From Bacteroidales bacterium (GTDB lineage: Bacteria > Bacteroidota > Bacteroidia > Bacteroidales > UBA932), in assembly GCA_029009115.1 (NCBI GenBank), contig JAQXJU010000079.1:1-32458 (forward strand): 32,458 bases of DNA, given 5' to 3'. Below, one piece after another: positions 5,241 to 14,466 of the stretch; the stretch's first letter is position 1, and every line of letters starts with the position of its first letter. The position numbers and the translations under genes are program-made. The notes under the pieces were generated by a model. It made no database searches. It worked only from the letters and a program-made list of their open reading frames with translations, and was not told where the DNA came from.

Positions 5241-7679
5241 ATGAAAGCACTTAGAAAAGTTCTTACAGCCCTTATTCTTTCTGTAACGGTCCCCTGTATG
5301 GCCGCCAGAGCTGATTATATCACTGTCGTCGGCACGGTAGCCGACGCTTCAGACGGCAGCGCCTGCTGTTTTGCAACGCTTGCTTTGTACCGCAACGCTG
5401 AACTTGTTGCAGCGGTATCGGCCGATGCAGGCGGAAAATTCGAAATGAAAGCAATCCCCGGAACATATACGCTCAAGGTCGGCCTGATGGGCTACAAAGA
5501 CTACGAAGACGAATTGAATCTATTCGAAAACTCTCCGCGCGAACTGAAGATATCGCTCCAGCCCGATGCCGAGATGCTTTCGGCGGCCAAGGTCAGCGAC
5601 AAGGTTCCGGTAATTGAGATGAAGGCGGACAAGATAGTTATGAACGTTTCTCACAGCGCCTTTGCCCAGGGCTCGAACGGTCTAGACCTCCTGAAGAAGG
5701 CCCCCGGTGTTACCATCGACAAGGACGGTAACGTCAAACTGAACGGGAATCCCGTGTCGGTATGGATAGACGGACGCCCCTCGTACCTGAGCGGAGAAGC
5801 CTTGAAGAATCTCCTCAAGGGGACCTCAGGGACAACCATAGACAAGATTGAGGTAATTGCCAATCCTTCAGCCAAGTATGACGCCGAAGGCCAGGGCGGA
5901 ATCATCAATATCAAAACCAGACGCTCATCTCTGCAGGGGCTCAACGGAACGCTGACTCTCGACGGCGGCGGAATGTACCGTTCAGATCTCGGCCAGGGTA
6001 TCTGGAACACCGGCTCGAATGCCAATATCAACTATCGTTCGGCCAAGAACTCCACCAACCTTATAATTGGAAGGAGCTGGGACCATAACCTTGTGTCTAT
6101 GGGGATGGATACCGAGATGCCCACCTCGTCTGGTCTGTTGAAGAGCAGTTCGAACTCACTCCTCCGTTCCGACGACAGCAGCACCCAGCTCCAGCTCTCG
6201 AGCGACTTCTTCCTCGACAGCAAGAATACCGTCGGATTCATAGTTTCTGCCCCGGGAAGCTGGTCAACTATGGACTCTCCGCTCGGTGACAACAGCTATC
6301 TGACTACCCTCGACGGGCTTGAAATCAGCCGAAGCAATGCCGAAATCATCAACCATACCAAGAGTCCCAGATATTCGGGGAACCTCAACTGGACGAGAAT
6401 CTTCGACCCTGCTAAGGCAAGCGAGATGACGGTCAACATCGACTATCTCCGCAACGGCTCTTACAACACAAGCCGGCAGACCAACCACGACCTGAGCGGC
6501 GGAAGCGAATCGGTAACTGAACGCGAGGTAACAACGGGCAGCGAGGTCGATCTGGTTTCGGCCAAGGCAGACTGGCAGGGGCTTGTATTCGGACAGTATA
6601 TGCTCGAAGCAGGTGGGAAGTGGGCCTGGTCTCACACAGGATTCTCGAACAAGCACATCGAAACAAGTCTCCCTGACGTCAACGACGGGTTTATCTACAA
6701 CGAGCATATCGGAGCTGCGTATGCCACCCTCGCAGGGCAGTTCGGCCAGAAATTATCCGGAAAAATCGGACTCAGGGCTGAGTACACCATAGCAAACGGC
6801 GACTGGAACAGCGATGGAGAACCTTACTCGAATGACTATCTCGACCTGTTCCCCAATGTCAACATAGCCTATATGGCATCTCCTAAGACAATGCTTGCCC
6901 TCACCTACAACCGTCGCATAGGCCGTCCGAGGTATTCTCAGCTGAACCCTTCAAAGGTATGGCTCGATGCCAACAACACAATCTGCGGCAACCGCGACCT
7001 CCAGCCTGAGTATAGCGACAACGTCTCGGTGGTAGGCTCATTCAATCAGATATACGCTCTGTATCTGGGCTTCCAGTACAGGACCAATATGATTAACCAG
7101 ATGCCGAGTTTCGACGCTATGGGGCACGAGCAACTGATATGGAGCAATGTCGGAAGGCAGATGGGAGTTTACCTCTCAATGAACGTCAATGAAATGCCCA
7201 TAACCAAATGGATGAACTGGACCCTGAACCTTACCGGAATGACTCTCAGGCAGATGGATGTCCCCACGCTCTCTGACGACTGGAACTGCGCTGCCCAGTT
7301 CTATACCTCGCTGTCGTTCAGCCTTCCTGCAAACTGGAAGATTGACTGGGATGCGTTTGGAATGTCAAAGATGAATTGGGGATACTTTGTCCTGCAGCCT
7401 TACGCATTCTCTTCCGTTGCAGTTAAGAAGACTATTCTGGACAACAAGATGACCCTATCGCTCAAATTCGACGACATCTTCGATTCGTCTGCACAGCAGT
7501 TGAAGATAATGGGTGCCGAGGGAGTGTCAAATTCGATGATATCACAGCATTTCTACGCCCGCAAAGTGGGAGTCAGCCTCAGCTGGAACTTCGGCCAGAG
7601 CCAGAAGGCCCGCAAAAGGAATGTCGGTAACGTTGAGGAATCTTCCCGACTCGGCGGCTCTTCCTCCCTCGGAAAGTAG
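5241..7679 (+). CDS. TonB-receptor-like outer-membrane beta-barrel protein
   Basis: An 812-residue outer-membrane protein. It has a signal peptide (residues 1-24, ending AARA) and a carboxypeptidase-regulatory-like beta-sandwich (about 28-110, with GKFEMKAIPGTYTLKVGLMGY). A plug-like region follows (about 125-235, with DLLKKAPGV, then DGRPSYLSGE and GGIINIKT), then a long barrel rich in Tyr, Asn and Trp. The pattern is that of the outer membrane beta-barrel family common in Bacteroidota. No SusD partner is present, and the C-terminus ends in an unusual basic and Ser-rich tail after SLSWNFGQ instead of a terminal Phe. The substrate is unknown; these proteins may be transporters or surface proteins. 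It has its own promoter and is followed by two stem-loops. Confidence 0.88.
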   Translation: MKALRKVLTALILSVTVPCMAARADYITVVGTVADASDGSACCFATLALYRNAELVAAVSADAGGKFEMKAIPGTYTLKVGLMGYKDYEDELNLFENSPRELKISLQPDAEMLSAAKVSDKVPVIEMKADKIVMNVSHSAFAQGSNGLDLLKKAPGVTIDKDGNVKLNGNPVSVWIDGRPSYLSGEALKNLLKGTSGTTIDKIEVIANPSAKYDAEGQGGIINIKTRRSSLQGLNGTLTLDGGGMYRSDLGQGIWNTGSNANINYRSAKNSTNLIIGRSWDHNLVSMGMDTEMPTSSGLLKSSSNSLLRSDDSSTQLQLSSDFFLDSKNTVGFIVSAPGSWSTMDSPLGDNSYLTTLDGLEISRSNAEIINHTKSPRYSGNLNWTRIFDPAKASEMTVNIDYLRNGSYNTSRQTNHDLSGGSESVTEREVTTGSEVDLVSAKADWQGLVFGQYMLEAGGKWAWSHTGFSNKHIETSLPDVNDGFIYNEHIGAAYATLAGQFGQKLSGKIGLRAEYTIANGDWNSDGEPYSNDYLDLFPNVNIAYMASPKTMLALTYNRRIGRPRYSQLNPSKVWLDANNTICGNRDLQPEYSDNVSVVGSFNQIYALYLGFQYRTNMINQMPSFDAMGHEQLIWSNVGRQMGVYLSMNVNEMPITKWMNWTLNLTGMTLRQMDVPTLSDDWNCAAQFYTSLSFSLPANWKIDWDAFGMSKMNWGYFVLQPYAFSSVAVKKTILDNKMTLSLKFDDIFDSSAQQLKIMGAEGVSNSMISQHFYARKVGVSLSWNFGQSQKARKRNVGNVEESSRLGGSSSLGK

Positions 7680-7725
7680 AGGGAGGACGGGGGCACTTAC
7701 GGCAGCCCCACGGAGGTAAGTCCCC
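7662..7725 (+). other. Two consecutive stem-loops after the 5241 gene
   Basis: A perfect 9-bp inverted repeat, TCCTCCCTC (7662-7670) and GAGGGAGGA (7679-7687), spans the stop codon. It is followed by GGGGCACTTAC (7690-7700) pairing with GTAAGTCCCC (7716-7725) with one bulged C. There is no T-run, so these are not classical intrinsic terminators. They may stabilise the 3' end or weakly terminate before the lysA promoter. Confidence 0.55.
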
Positions 7726-7745
7726 GGTCCAGGGAGGCCGGAGAG

Positions 7746-7776
7746 TTTGAAAGGAAATCAATTTTGACTATCTTTG
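7746..7776 (+). promoter_or_regulatory. Consensus promoter of lysA, predicted leaderless
   Basis: TTTG at 7746-7749, a 19-nt spacer and TATCTTTG at 7769-7776 form a perfect Bacteroidota promoter. The ATG at 7781 begins only four bases after the -7 box, so the mRNA should start at or beside the start codon. Confidence 0.85.
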
Positions 7777-7780
7777 CCAG

Positions 7781-8938
7781 ATGCTTAGTAGAAAAATTGC
7801 CCAATCCCTTCTCCCTCTGGAGACTCCTTTTTATCTGTATGACATGGGACTGTTGCGGCTCACTCTTGAGAGTGCGGTCGCAATGGCCGCAAGATATGGC
7901 TTCGTCCTGCACTATGCCGTGAAGGCCAACTATGACCCGAGAGTTCTTAAGATGATTCGAGAATTCGGACTAGGTGCAGACTGCGCCTCGGGCGGCGAGG
8001 TCCGTTGTGCAATCGAAGCCGGTTTCGACCCCTCAAAGATAGTTTACGCAGGGGTGGGCAAGAAGGACAGCGAGATTCGCTATGCAATCGAGCAGGGAAT
8101 CTTTGCCATCAACTGCGAATCTCTCGAAGAAATCTCGGTCGTTGACCGTATCGCTTCCGAACTTGGAGTCAAGGTCAGAATTGCCCTGCGTGTCAATCCC
8201 GACATCGACCCCAAGACCAATCACTGCATCGATACCGGTCAGGCAGACAGCAAGTTCGGAATCTCCTACGAAGAGATTCTCGCCAATGCACCTCTCATTC
8301 AGTCGTACAAGAACGTCGAAGTCAGGGGAATGCACCTGCACATAGGCTCGCAGATTCGCGAGCTTCACGTTTTCGAGTATCTCTGCAATAAAGTCAACGT
8401 TATTGTCGAGAACCTTGTCGGCTTAGGCTTTACCCTTGATTTCGTGGATGTTGGAGGTGGACTGGGAATCAACTACGATGTCCCTGAGAATGAACCTGTT
8501 CCCAACTTTGCATCGGTATTCGCAATCATCAACTCTCATCTGAATGTCGGAGGCCGCGAAGTTCATTTCGAGTTCGGAAGGGCCATCGTGGGGCAGTGCG
8601 GAGAACTTATTACCAGAGTCCTGTACAACAAGACTACGGCAACAGGACGTAAACTAGTCATAGTCGATTCTTCGATGACCGAGCTCATTCGTCCCGCTCT
8701 GTATGGCTCTTACCACAATATCGAGAACATCACTTCTGATGCTCAGAAAAGTGAGAGATACACTATTGTGGGAACAGCCTGCGAATCTACCGACAAATTT
8801 GACGAAAACGTCACTCTCCCCGAGACTCACCGTGGTGACCTTCTGACAATCAAGTCTGCAGGAGCCTACGGACAGTCGATGTCCTCGACCTACAATCTGC
8901 ATCCCCTCCCCCGTTCTGTTTATAGCGACGAACTGTAG
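7781..8938 (+). CDS. lysA: Diaminopimelate decarboxylase
   Basis: A 385-residue PLP enzyme of the alanine-racemase-fold (group IV) decarboxylases, expected to convert meso-diaminopimelate to L-lysine. The PLP lysine is K48 in HYAVKAN. Other signatures are GADCASGGE (65-73), HLHIGSQ (185-191), the phosphate-binding GGGLGI (225-230), FEFGR (263-267) and the C-terminal ACESTDKF with SAGAYGQSMSSTYN. The usual EPGR is EFGR here. The CES-D motif and the Gly-Ala-Tyr region favour LysA over ornithine or carboxynorspermidine decarboxylases. Downstream, 35 nt away, lies the epimerase-family lipoprotein gene, likely co-transcribed. Confidence 0.9.
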   Translation: MLSRKIAQSLLPLETPFYLYDMGLLRLTLESAVAMAARYGFVLHYAVKANYDPRVLKMIREFGLGADCASGGEVRCAIEAGFDPSKIVYAGVGKKDSEIRYAIEQGIFAINCESLEEISVVDRIASELGVKVRIALRVNPDIDPKTNHCIDTGQADSKFGISYEEILANAPLIQSYKNVEVRGMHLHIGSQIRELHVFEYLCNKVNVIVENLVGLGFTLDFVDVGGGLGINYDVPENEPVPNFASVFAIINSHLNVGGREVHFEFGRAIVGQCGELITRVLYNKTTATGRKLVIVDSSMTELIRPALYGSYHNIENITSDAQKSERYTIVGTACESTDKFDENVTLPETHRGDLLTIKSAGAYGQSMSSTYNLHPLPRSVYSDEL

Positions 8939-8973
8939 AGAGGGGCAGGGACAAATCACAAAATAACGCATAT

Positions 8974-10284
8974 ATGATGAACATTCTGAAATCATCGATT
9001 ATTACAATGCTAGCCGCTTGCACCCTTATGGCATCCTGCAGGCAAGTGCCTGCCATAGACAAGTCTTTCTATGTCAAGCAGGTAGAAGATATCTTCGCCT
9101 ATTGGTCCAAGTACCGCGACAGTGAATTCGGAGGAATCCTCAACTGCATCTCCAACGATGGCAACACCCTTGTTTCGAAGGACAAATACGCCTGGTCACA
9201 GGGACGCTGGCTGTATATCCTTTCGAAACTCAACCAGATGTCCGATCAGTTTCCCGGAATAGACCAGAAGTTTGTCCGCCAGTGGATGGATGAAACCCAG
9301 AGCTTCATCAACGACAAGTGCGTGTATGGCGACGACTTCAGGACCTGCTTTCTGCTGCGCCAGGATGGAACGATGGTTCTTGACGAGGCTACAGGACGTT
9401 ATGACACTTCCATTTACGCCGACTGCTTCGTTCTGATAGGCTTGAGCGAATACTCTGTTGCCACAGGAATCTATAATCCCAAAACTGAGGAGATTGCACG
9501 CAGCATCATTGCAAGGCTCGAAAGCGGAGACTTCCTCTCGCAGCCGTACGAGATTCCCTCAGGATACACGGTGCACGGAATCCCTATGATAATGCTGAAT
9601 ACCCTGAAGGTATTCTGTGATATGCAAAAGCACTTCGGACGCGACTGCAGTTTTGAGGAGGCTTATGCCGACCAGTGTTTCAATCTTATCTGGGACAGGC
9701 ACTATGACAGGGAGCATTCACTGATAAGGGAGTATGTGTCCACTCCCGAGAACAGGAGCGTTCTTCTTGCTGACAGGCACATCAACCCCGGGCATACCCT
9801 TGAAGATATATGGTTCATTATGGAGCAACTCTCAGACAGGGGAACCCTAAGCGAGTATATGGGTGATATCGAAGCCATCGTGAAAAAGGTCTTCGAACTG
9901 GGCTGGGACAAGGAATACGGCGGATTGCTGCGCTATGTCGATTACGAGCAAGCCGATGGGGATCAGTCAGTCAGGGGGATAAACACTCATAGCGCCTATG
10001 ACGAACTGGTTGCCAGCACCTGGGATATGAAGTTGTGGTGGTCGCACAGCGAAATACTGTATCTATTTACCAAACTATATGTCGAGACTGGAGACAAATG
10101 CTGGCTTGACTATTACCGCAAGAGCTACGACTATGTGTTTGCAACCTACCCTGCTCCGGACAATGCAGAGTGGATACAAATACGCAAACGCGACGGCTCT
10201 CCTCAGGATCGCGTGGTGGCCCTTCCGGTCAAGGATCCGTTCCACATAATGAGGAACTTCATTAAGATTGTAGAAATTCTCTGA
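8974..10284 (+). CDS. N-acylglucosamine 2-epimerase family lipoprotein
   Basis: A 436-residue protein of the AGE/RnBP (alpha/alpha)6-barrel family. It shows WSQGRWLYILSKL near the N-terminus, a central NPGHTLEDIWF and a C-terminal KLWWSHSEILYLF, which correspond to the family's conserved His/Glu motifs around the sugar-binding cleft. The first 22 residues form a lipoprotein signal with two candidate lipobox cysteines (LAAC at 13-16, MASC at 19-22). This is notable because characterised AGE epimerases are cytosolic. Substrates in the family include N-acylglucosamine, mannose and cellobiose; which applies here is not visible. It probably shares the lysA transcript and converges with recO with one base between the stops. 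Confidence 0.8.
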   Translation: MMNILKSSIITMLAACTLMASCRQVPAIDKSFYVKQVEDIFAYWSKYRDSEFGGILNCISNDGNTLVSKDKYAWSQGRWLYILSKLNQMSDQFPGIDQKFVRQWMDETQSFINDKCVYGDDFRTCFLLRQDGTMVLDEATGRYDTSIYADCFVLIGLSEYSVATGIYNPKTEEIARSIIARLESGDFLSQPYEIPSGYTVHGIPMIMLNTLKVFCDMQKHFGRDCSFEEAYADQCFNLIWDRHYDREHSLIREYVSTPENRSVLLADRHINPGHTLEDIWFIMEQLSDRGTLSEYMGDIEAIVKKVFELGWDKEYGGLLRYVDYEQADGDQSVRGINTHSAYDELVASTWDMKLWWSHSEILYLFTKLYVETGDKCWLDYYRKSYDYVFATYPAPDNAEWIQIRKRDGSPQDRVVALPVKDPFHIMRNFIKIVEIL

Positions 10285-10285
10285 A

Positions 10286-10972
10286 CTACAGGCTGAGGGT
10301 GCCGAACAGTTCCGACAGGACGGGAAGCGAGCGTACGTTTATCTTGGTTCCGAGATGGAACGAGAGGTATTCTATCAGGCCTGTGGCAATTGCTGTCCGC
10401 TGTTGTCCGCTCATCGGGACAAGGAGTGCACGGGAATAGGGAACTCCCATCATCTGCCCCACGATATTTGTCAGCGAGGATTGAGGAGATGAAACTTCGC
10501 CCCCAAGGAAGGGGGCAAGGTCGCCGGGGGCAGGGCGGAAGCCCAGGGCAGAGCAGAGTTCCAGAAGCCAGACTATGTGAAAGTTACTGAAGTCGCTGTC
10601 GAGTGCGTCAAGAGTCAGTATCGACCTCTCGCACCAGGCAGATAGCCCTTCTTCGCAGCAGGCTTCGTGAACAGACCTGAACAGCACCTCGCTCATAAAC
10701 AGCGAGATGCTGTTCTTTCGGATATCCGAACGGATGCCGTTGAGAGGATACACTGAACTTACGTTCCTGAGCCTCCACAAATCACTTTTTTTATTCTCTA
10801 TTACTTCGGCTTCGAGTATGTTCAAAGGGAGCCATAGGGCCATCCCGCTGGATTTGGAAACCTTAACGATGAAGCCGCGCCGGCCGTAGGCTTCGCTTAA
10901 AGTGTGTAGGACCAGCGAGTTGTCGCCGACCTTGGTAATAGACAGGACTATGAATCTGATGGTCGTCTGCAT
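10286..10972 (-). CDS. recO: DNA repair protein RecO
   Basis: A 228-residue protein, a typical length for RecO, which loads RecA onto SSB-coated single strands with RecR in the RecFOR pathway. An N-terminal OB-fold is visible (TTIRFIVLSITKVGDNSLVL, then TLSEAYGRRGFIVK), followed by the helical C-domain ending LIEYLSFHLG and LPVLSELFG, which resembles other Bacteroidota RecO proteins. The zinc cysteines of some RecO proteins are not arranged recognisably. It is the last gene of the long minus-strand cluster, 12 nt after the protease gene. Confidence 0.87.
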   Translation of the reverse strand: MQTTIRFIVLSITKVGDNSLVLHTLSEAYGRRGFIVKVSKSSGMALWLPLNILEAEVIENKKSDLWRLRNVSSVYPLNGIRSDIRKNSISLFMSEVLFRSVHEACCEEGLSAWCERSILTLDALDSDFSNFHIVWLLELCSALGFRPAPGDLAPFLGGEVSSPQSSLTNIVGQMMGVPYSRALLVPMSGQQRTAIATGLIEYLSFHLGTKINVRSLPVLSELFGTLSL

Positions 10973-10984
10973 AGGCGCGAGCCA

Positions 10985-12601
10985 TCATTTCGCCAGCGCC
11001 GTCACAGGAATGGCGAGGGCGTCGCGAAGCTGGTCGTCGTAGCGCAGGCGTATTTTGACTCCGGCCTTCTGGAAATAGTAGCGCACAGCTATCTCCTCCT
11101 CGATAAATGGAATTATCTCGTCTTTCATGAGCCTGAGGAACTGCTCCTTGTCAATCTCCAGAGCCTCTTTCAGTGCTTCAAGCTGTGGTTTCACCGTCTC
11201 TTCGAGTCCGTCCTTGGTGAGTTCACGCACCATCTGGTCGTACAGAGTTCTGGCCGAGGAGCGGTAATCGAAGTTCTCCCCTCTGGCAAAGGCTATGAAG
11301 TCGTCATAATCGTCGAAGTGGAAGTCCTCGACGGCGGGGATGGATTCGTGGCGACGTACAAAGTCGAGGGCGTATCTCTCCACAACCCCGTTAAGTACCA
11401 GGGAATAGGTAAGCCTGCTGTATTCCTTGGCCTTAAGGACAACGTCGGGGGTTATTCCGCTTCCGTCGCGCACAGGACGGCCCGAGGCTGTCTTGAACTC
11501 CTTCGTCAGAGAATCGGGAATAGCTTTGAACTCTCCTTTCTCGTCGGGGCTTGAGTAGTCTATGGCCTGAACGCAGCGTCCCGAGGGAAGGTAGTATTTG
11601 GCCGTGGTTATCTTCATCTTTCCGCCGTATGGAAGGGGACGTATAGACTGGACAAGTCCCTTGCCATAGCTTCTGCGGCCTGCAATGAGGGCCCTGTCGT
11701 AGTCCTGAAGGGCTCCGGACACAATCTCCGAGGAAGAGGCCGTGTATCCGTCCACAAGGACTACAAGGGGAAGTTCCGTATCCAGAGGCTCCTTCGTTGT
11801 CTTGTAGGTATAGTCGAGCTGGGAGTCGCGTCCCCTGGCAGATACAATCTCTGTTCCCTTGGGCAGGAAGATGGAGGCTATCTCGACGGCTTCGTTCATA
11901 AGGCCGCCGCCATTGCCCCTGAGGTCGAGCACCAGACGCTTCATCCCGCTCTTTTTGAGATTGCTGACGCACTTGCGCATCTCATCTCCCACCCCTTCGG
12001 TAAACCCGCTCTGGAGTATGTAGCCAGTGCTGTCGTCGAGCATTCCGCTGAACTCGATGTCGGGGAGGTGTATCTTTTCTCTGACTATCCTCACTTCAAC
12101 AGTATCGGCACTGCGCACCTTGCGGACCTTGAAAAGCACGGATGTCCCCGGAGTTCCCCTCATACGGTCGCTGGCCTGCTGGCTTGTAAGACCAGCTGTG
12201 GACTTGGAGTCTATCTCAAGAATTTCGTCTCCGGAACGCAGCCCGTACTTGTGTGCCGGAGAATTCTCATATGGCTCGTTGATGATTACCGGACCGTTGA
12301 TGTCGGGCTTGTAGATGACTGCGCCTATCCCGCCGTAGTTCTTGCCTATCATCATCTCAAAGTTTTCGTCTTCTTCCCTGGGGACATAGATGGTGTAGGG
12401 GTCGAGTTCGGCGAGCATGGCATCAACGGCGGCACGGCGTATCCTGTCGATGGGGATGGTATCGACATAGAAGCGGTTGAGTTCCCTGAGGACCGAATTT
12501 TCTATCTCGGTCCACTTGCCCAGTTTGAAACTCTTCGACTGGGACGAAGCTCCCTGGCACAGGAGGGCCAGAGCAGCTGCAACTATCAGTAATCTTCTCA
12601 T
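10985..12601 (-). CDS. S41 family C-terminal processing peptidase
   Basis: A 538-residue serine protease of the CtpA/Prc type, acting in the periplasm. It has a signal peptide (1-20, ending GASS), an N-terminal helical region, a PDZ domain (about 88-170, with GGIGAVIY and LRSGDEILEI) and the S41 catalytic domain. The Ser/Lys dyad is S289 in TASSSEIVSGAL and K314 in SYGKGLVQ, 25 residues apart as in the family. A C-terminal helical extension follows. The ATG at 12601 overlaps the stop of the upstream U32 gene as ATGA, favouring it over a TTG two codons earlier and suggesting translational coupling. Confidence 0.92.
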   Translation of the reverse strand: MRRLLIVAAALALLCQGASSQSKSFKLGKWTEIENSVLRELNRFYVDTIPIDRIRRAAVDAMLAELDPYTIYVPREEDENFEMMIGKNYGGIGAVIYKPDINGPVIINEPYENSPAHKYGLRSGDEILEIDSKSTAGLTSQQASDRMRGTPGTSVLFKVRKVRSADTVEVRIVREKIHLPDIEFSGMLDDSTGYILQSGFTEGVGDEMRKCVSNLKKSGMKRLVLDLRGNGGGLMNEAVEIASIFLPKGTEIVSARGRDSQLDYTYKTTKEPLDTELPLVVLVDGYTASSSEIVSGALQDYDRALIAGRRSYGKGLVQSIRPLPYGGKMKITTAKYYLPSGRCVQAIDYSSPDEKGEFKAIPDSLTKEFKTASGRPVRDGSGITPDVVLKAKEYSRLTYSLVLNGVVERYALDFVRRHESIPAVEDFHFDDYDDFIAFARGENFDYRSSARTLYDQMVRELTKDGLEETVKPQLEALKEALEIDKEQFLRLMKDEIIPFIEEEIAVRYYFQKAGVKIRLRYDDQLRDALAIPVTALAK

Positions 12602-13848
12602 TTCCAAACAAATATCTTATCTCCCCTGCGGAGTCTTCCGTCAGGGCACAGGGCCGTATCCACGGCCAGGGAACACCTCACCCCCTTGGGCGTGAGTTCC
12701 ACGGGATTGAAATCGACCCTCATATCCTCTACCGTTAGTTCCACAACCCCGGTGGTGGGGCCGGTGGCCAGCAGGGTATCTCCCTTGCGGAGTTCGGTGG
12801 CCTCTACAGCTATCTCGGCCACTCCGATGCGGTCGAACCAGTTGGTTACCTTGCCGCAATAAACCCTTCGGCGGGTCGCCTGGCTTCCGTAAACAGCGCT
12901 CCACTCCCCGATTACGGCTCCCTGATACCAGCCGTCCCAGAATCCGCGGTTGAATACGCTGGCAAGTTCTTCTTTGAGCGAAGCAGCCAGTTCGGGGGTA
13001 AACTGCGAGGAGGCAATGGCATCGGCGGCCCTGCGGTAGCAGGACACTGCGGTACGCACATACTCTGAACTCCGGGCCCTGCCCTCTATCTTGAAGACCC
13101 TTACCCCGCTCTCTACTATCATAGGCAGGAACTCGATGGTACACAGGTCTTTGGGAGACATTATATACTTGTTGTCCACCTCCATCTCCGTGCCGGTCTC
13201 AAGATCGGTCACACGGTAACCCCTGCGGCACAGTTGCAGACAGGCTCCCCGGTTGGCCGAGGCCCCGCAGTTGTGCAGGCTCAGGAAGCATTTGCCACTC
13301 ACCGCCATACACAGGGCACCGTGCACGAACATCTCAATGCGTACAGGCTTTCCGGAGGGGCCGCATATGTTCTCGCGGACTATGGCCTCGTGTATTGCCT
13401 TGACCTGTGTGAGCGACAACTCCCTTGCGAGCACCACCACATCGGCGTAACGGGCCCAGAAGCGCAGCGACTCTATGTTCGAAACCGACATCTGGGTGGA
13501 GATGTGAACTTCGAGTCCGAGTTCGCGGCAGGCTCCTATCACTGCCATATCGAAGGCAATGACCGCATCTACCGATGCATCACGGGCTGCAACAAGGGTC
13601 TCGCGCATAGCTGCGAGATCCTCGCCATAGATGGTAACATTAAGGGTAAGGTATGCCTTTACACCAGCCCTGTGGCAGATTCCTACGACCTCCTGAAGGT
13701 CTTCGGGCAGGAAGTTGCTTGCAGAGCGCGAGCGCATATTGAGCCTTCCGACACCGAAGTAAACGCTGTCGGCTCCGCCCTGAATCGCTGCCTGGAGACA
13801 TTCGAAACTGCCCGCAGGCGCCATTACCTCGAGTTCCTTCGCCGTCAT
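12598..13848 (-). CDS. U32 family peptidase-like RNA hydroxylation protein
   Basis: A 416-residue member of the U32 family. The signature EMFVHGALCMAVSGKCFLS is complete and is followed by further cysteines (NCGASANRGACLQLC) likely to bind an iron-sulfur cluster. Characterised relatives TrhP (YegQ) and RlhA hydroxylate tRNA U34 and 23S rRNA C2501; both use prephenate, which is made from chorismate. Which of the two roles applies cannot be decided here. ATG 13848 overlaps the rdgB stop as ATGA and yields the family start MTAKELEVMAPAGS; a longer frame reaches 13989 but only shadows rdgB. Confidence 0.85.
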   Translation of the reverse strand: MTAKELEVMAPAGSFECLQAAIQGGADSVYFGVGRLNMRSRSASNFLPEDLQEVVGICHRAGVKAYLTLNVTIYGEDLAAMRETLVAARDASVDAVIAFDMAVIGACRELGLEVHISTQMSVSNIESLRFWARYADVVVLARELSLTQVKAIHEAIVRENICGPSGKPVRIEMFVHGALCMAVSGKCFLSLHNCGASANRGACLQLCRRGYRVTDLETGTEMEVDNKYIMSPKDLCTIEFLPMIVESGVRVFKIEGRARSSEYVRTAVSCYRRAADAIASSQFTPELAASLKEELASVFNRGFWDGWYQGAVIGEWSAVYGSQATRRRVYCGKVTNWFDRIGVAEIAVEATELRKGDTLLATGPTTGVVELTVEDMRVDFNPVELTPKGVRCSLAVDTALCPDGRLRRGDKIFVWK

Positions 13849-14459
13849 TTCTTCAGGAATTCGGCCATAGCACGCAGGGCCTTGCCCCGGTGCGAGATGC
13901 TGTTCTTGGTTTCTTCGGGAATCTCGGCGACAGTTCTGTCGGGATACTCGTCGGCGATGAATACGGGGTCGTAACCAAAACCTCCGCATCCGGCCTCGGA
14001 ATCGGCAATGCGCCCTTCCATAGTGCCGTCGAAGCTATATTCCTTCCCTGAGAGAATAAGGGTTACGCTCGTGCGGAAGCGGGCCTTGCGCGATGCGCCC
14101 GGGTGAAGGGAGATTTCGCGGAGGAGAGTCCTTATGTTGGCGGCAAAGTCGTGGGATGCAACAGGGGCGAGTCCGTCGCGCTCAGCCACCTCAGAGGCAT
14201 ATCGTGCCGTGTGCACACCGGGAGCACCGTTAAGACCGTCAACTTCAAGTCCTGTGTCATCAGCAAAGCAATCCAGGCCGCAGCGTTCGTAAACGAAGCG
14301 AGCCTTCTGGGCGGAGTTCTCTGCGAGGGTATCGCCCGTTTCGGGGATGTCGGAGTCTATTCCAAGGTCCGTGGGGGTCAGCAGTTCGAAGCCTTCGCCG
14401 AGTATTTCCTGGGCCTCGCGGAGTTTTCCCTTGTTGGATGTGGCAAAAACAAGTTTCAT
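13845..14459 (-). CDS. rdgB: Non-canonical purine NTP pyrophosphatase, RdgB/HAM1 family
   Basis: A 204-residue enzyme that hydrolyses ITP, dITP and XTP to monophosphates and so cleans the nucleotide pool. Signatures are the start MKLVFATSNKGKLREA, the metal-binding FADDTGLEVDGLNGAPGVHT, GCGGFGYDPVF and the C-terminal SHRGKALRAM. ATG 14459 gives the standard family start; an upstream in-frame start at 14498 would overlap the prenyl synthase stop. The gap to the upstream gene is 7 nt, and the downstream junction is an ATGA overlap with the U32 gene. Confidence 0.94.
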   Translation of the reverse strand: MKLVFATSNKGKLREAQEILGEGFELLTPTDLGIDSDIPETGDTLAENSAQKARFVYERCGLDCFADDTGLEVDGLNGAPGVHTARYASEVAERDGLAPVASHDFAANIRTLLREISLHPGASRKARFRTSVTLILSGKEYSFDGTMEGRIADSEAGCGGFGYDPVFIADEYPDRTVAEIPEETKNSISHRGKALRAMAEFLKK

Positions 14460-14466
14460 AGAATTC

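Noticed and set aside
7662..7725. Intrinsic terminator after the outer-membrane protein gene
   Set aside because: The two stem-loops are strong but lack a T-run, so I list them only as structures.
12598..13989. Longer N-terminus for the U32 protein starting at 13989
   Set aside because: The extra 47 residues overlap rdgB, are Arg-rich and low in family resemblance. The ATG at 13848 with its ATGA overlap fits the family start.
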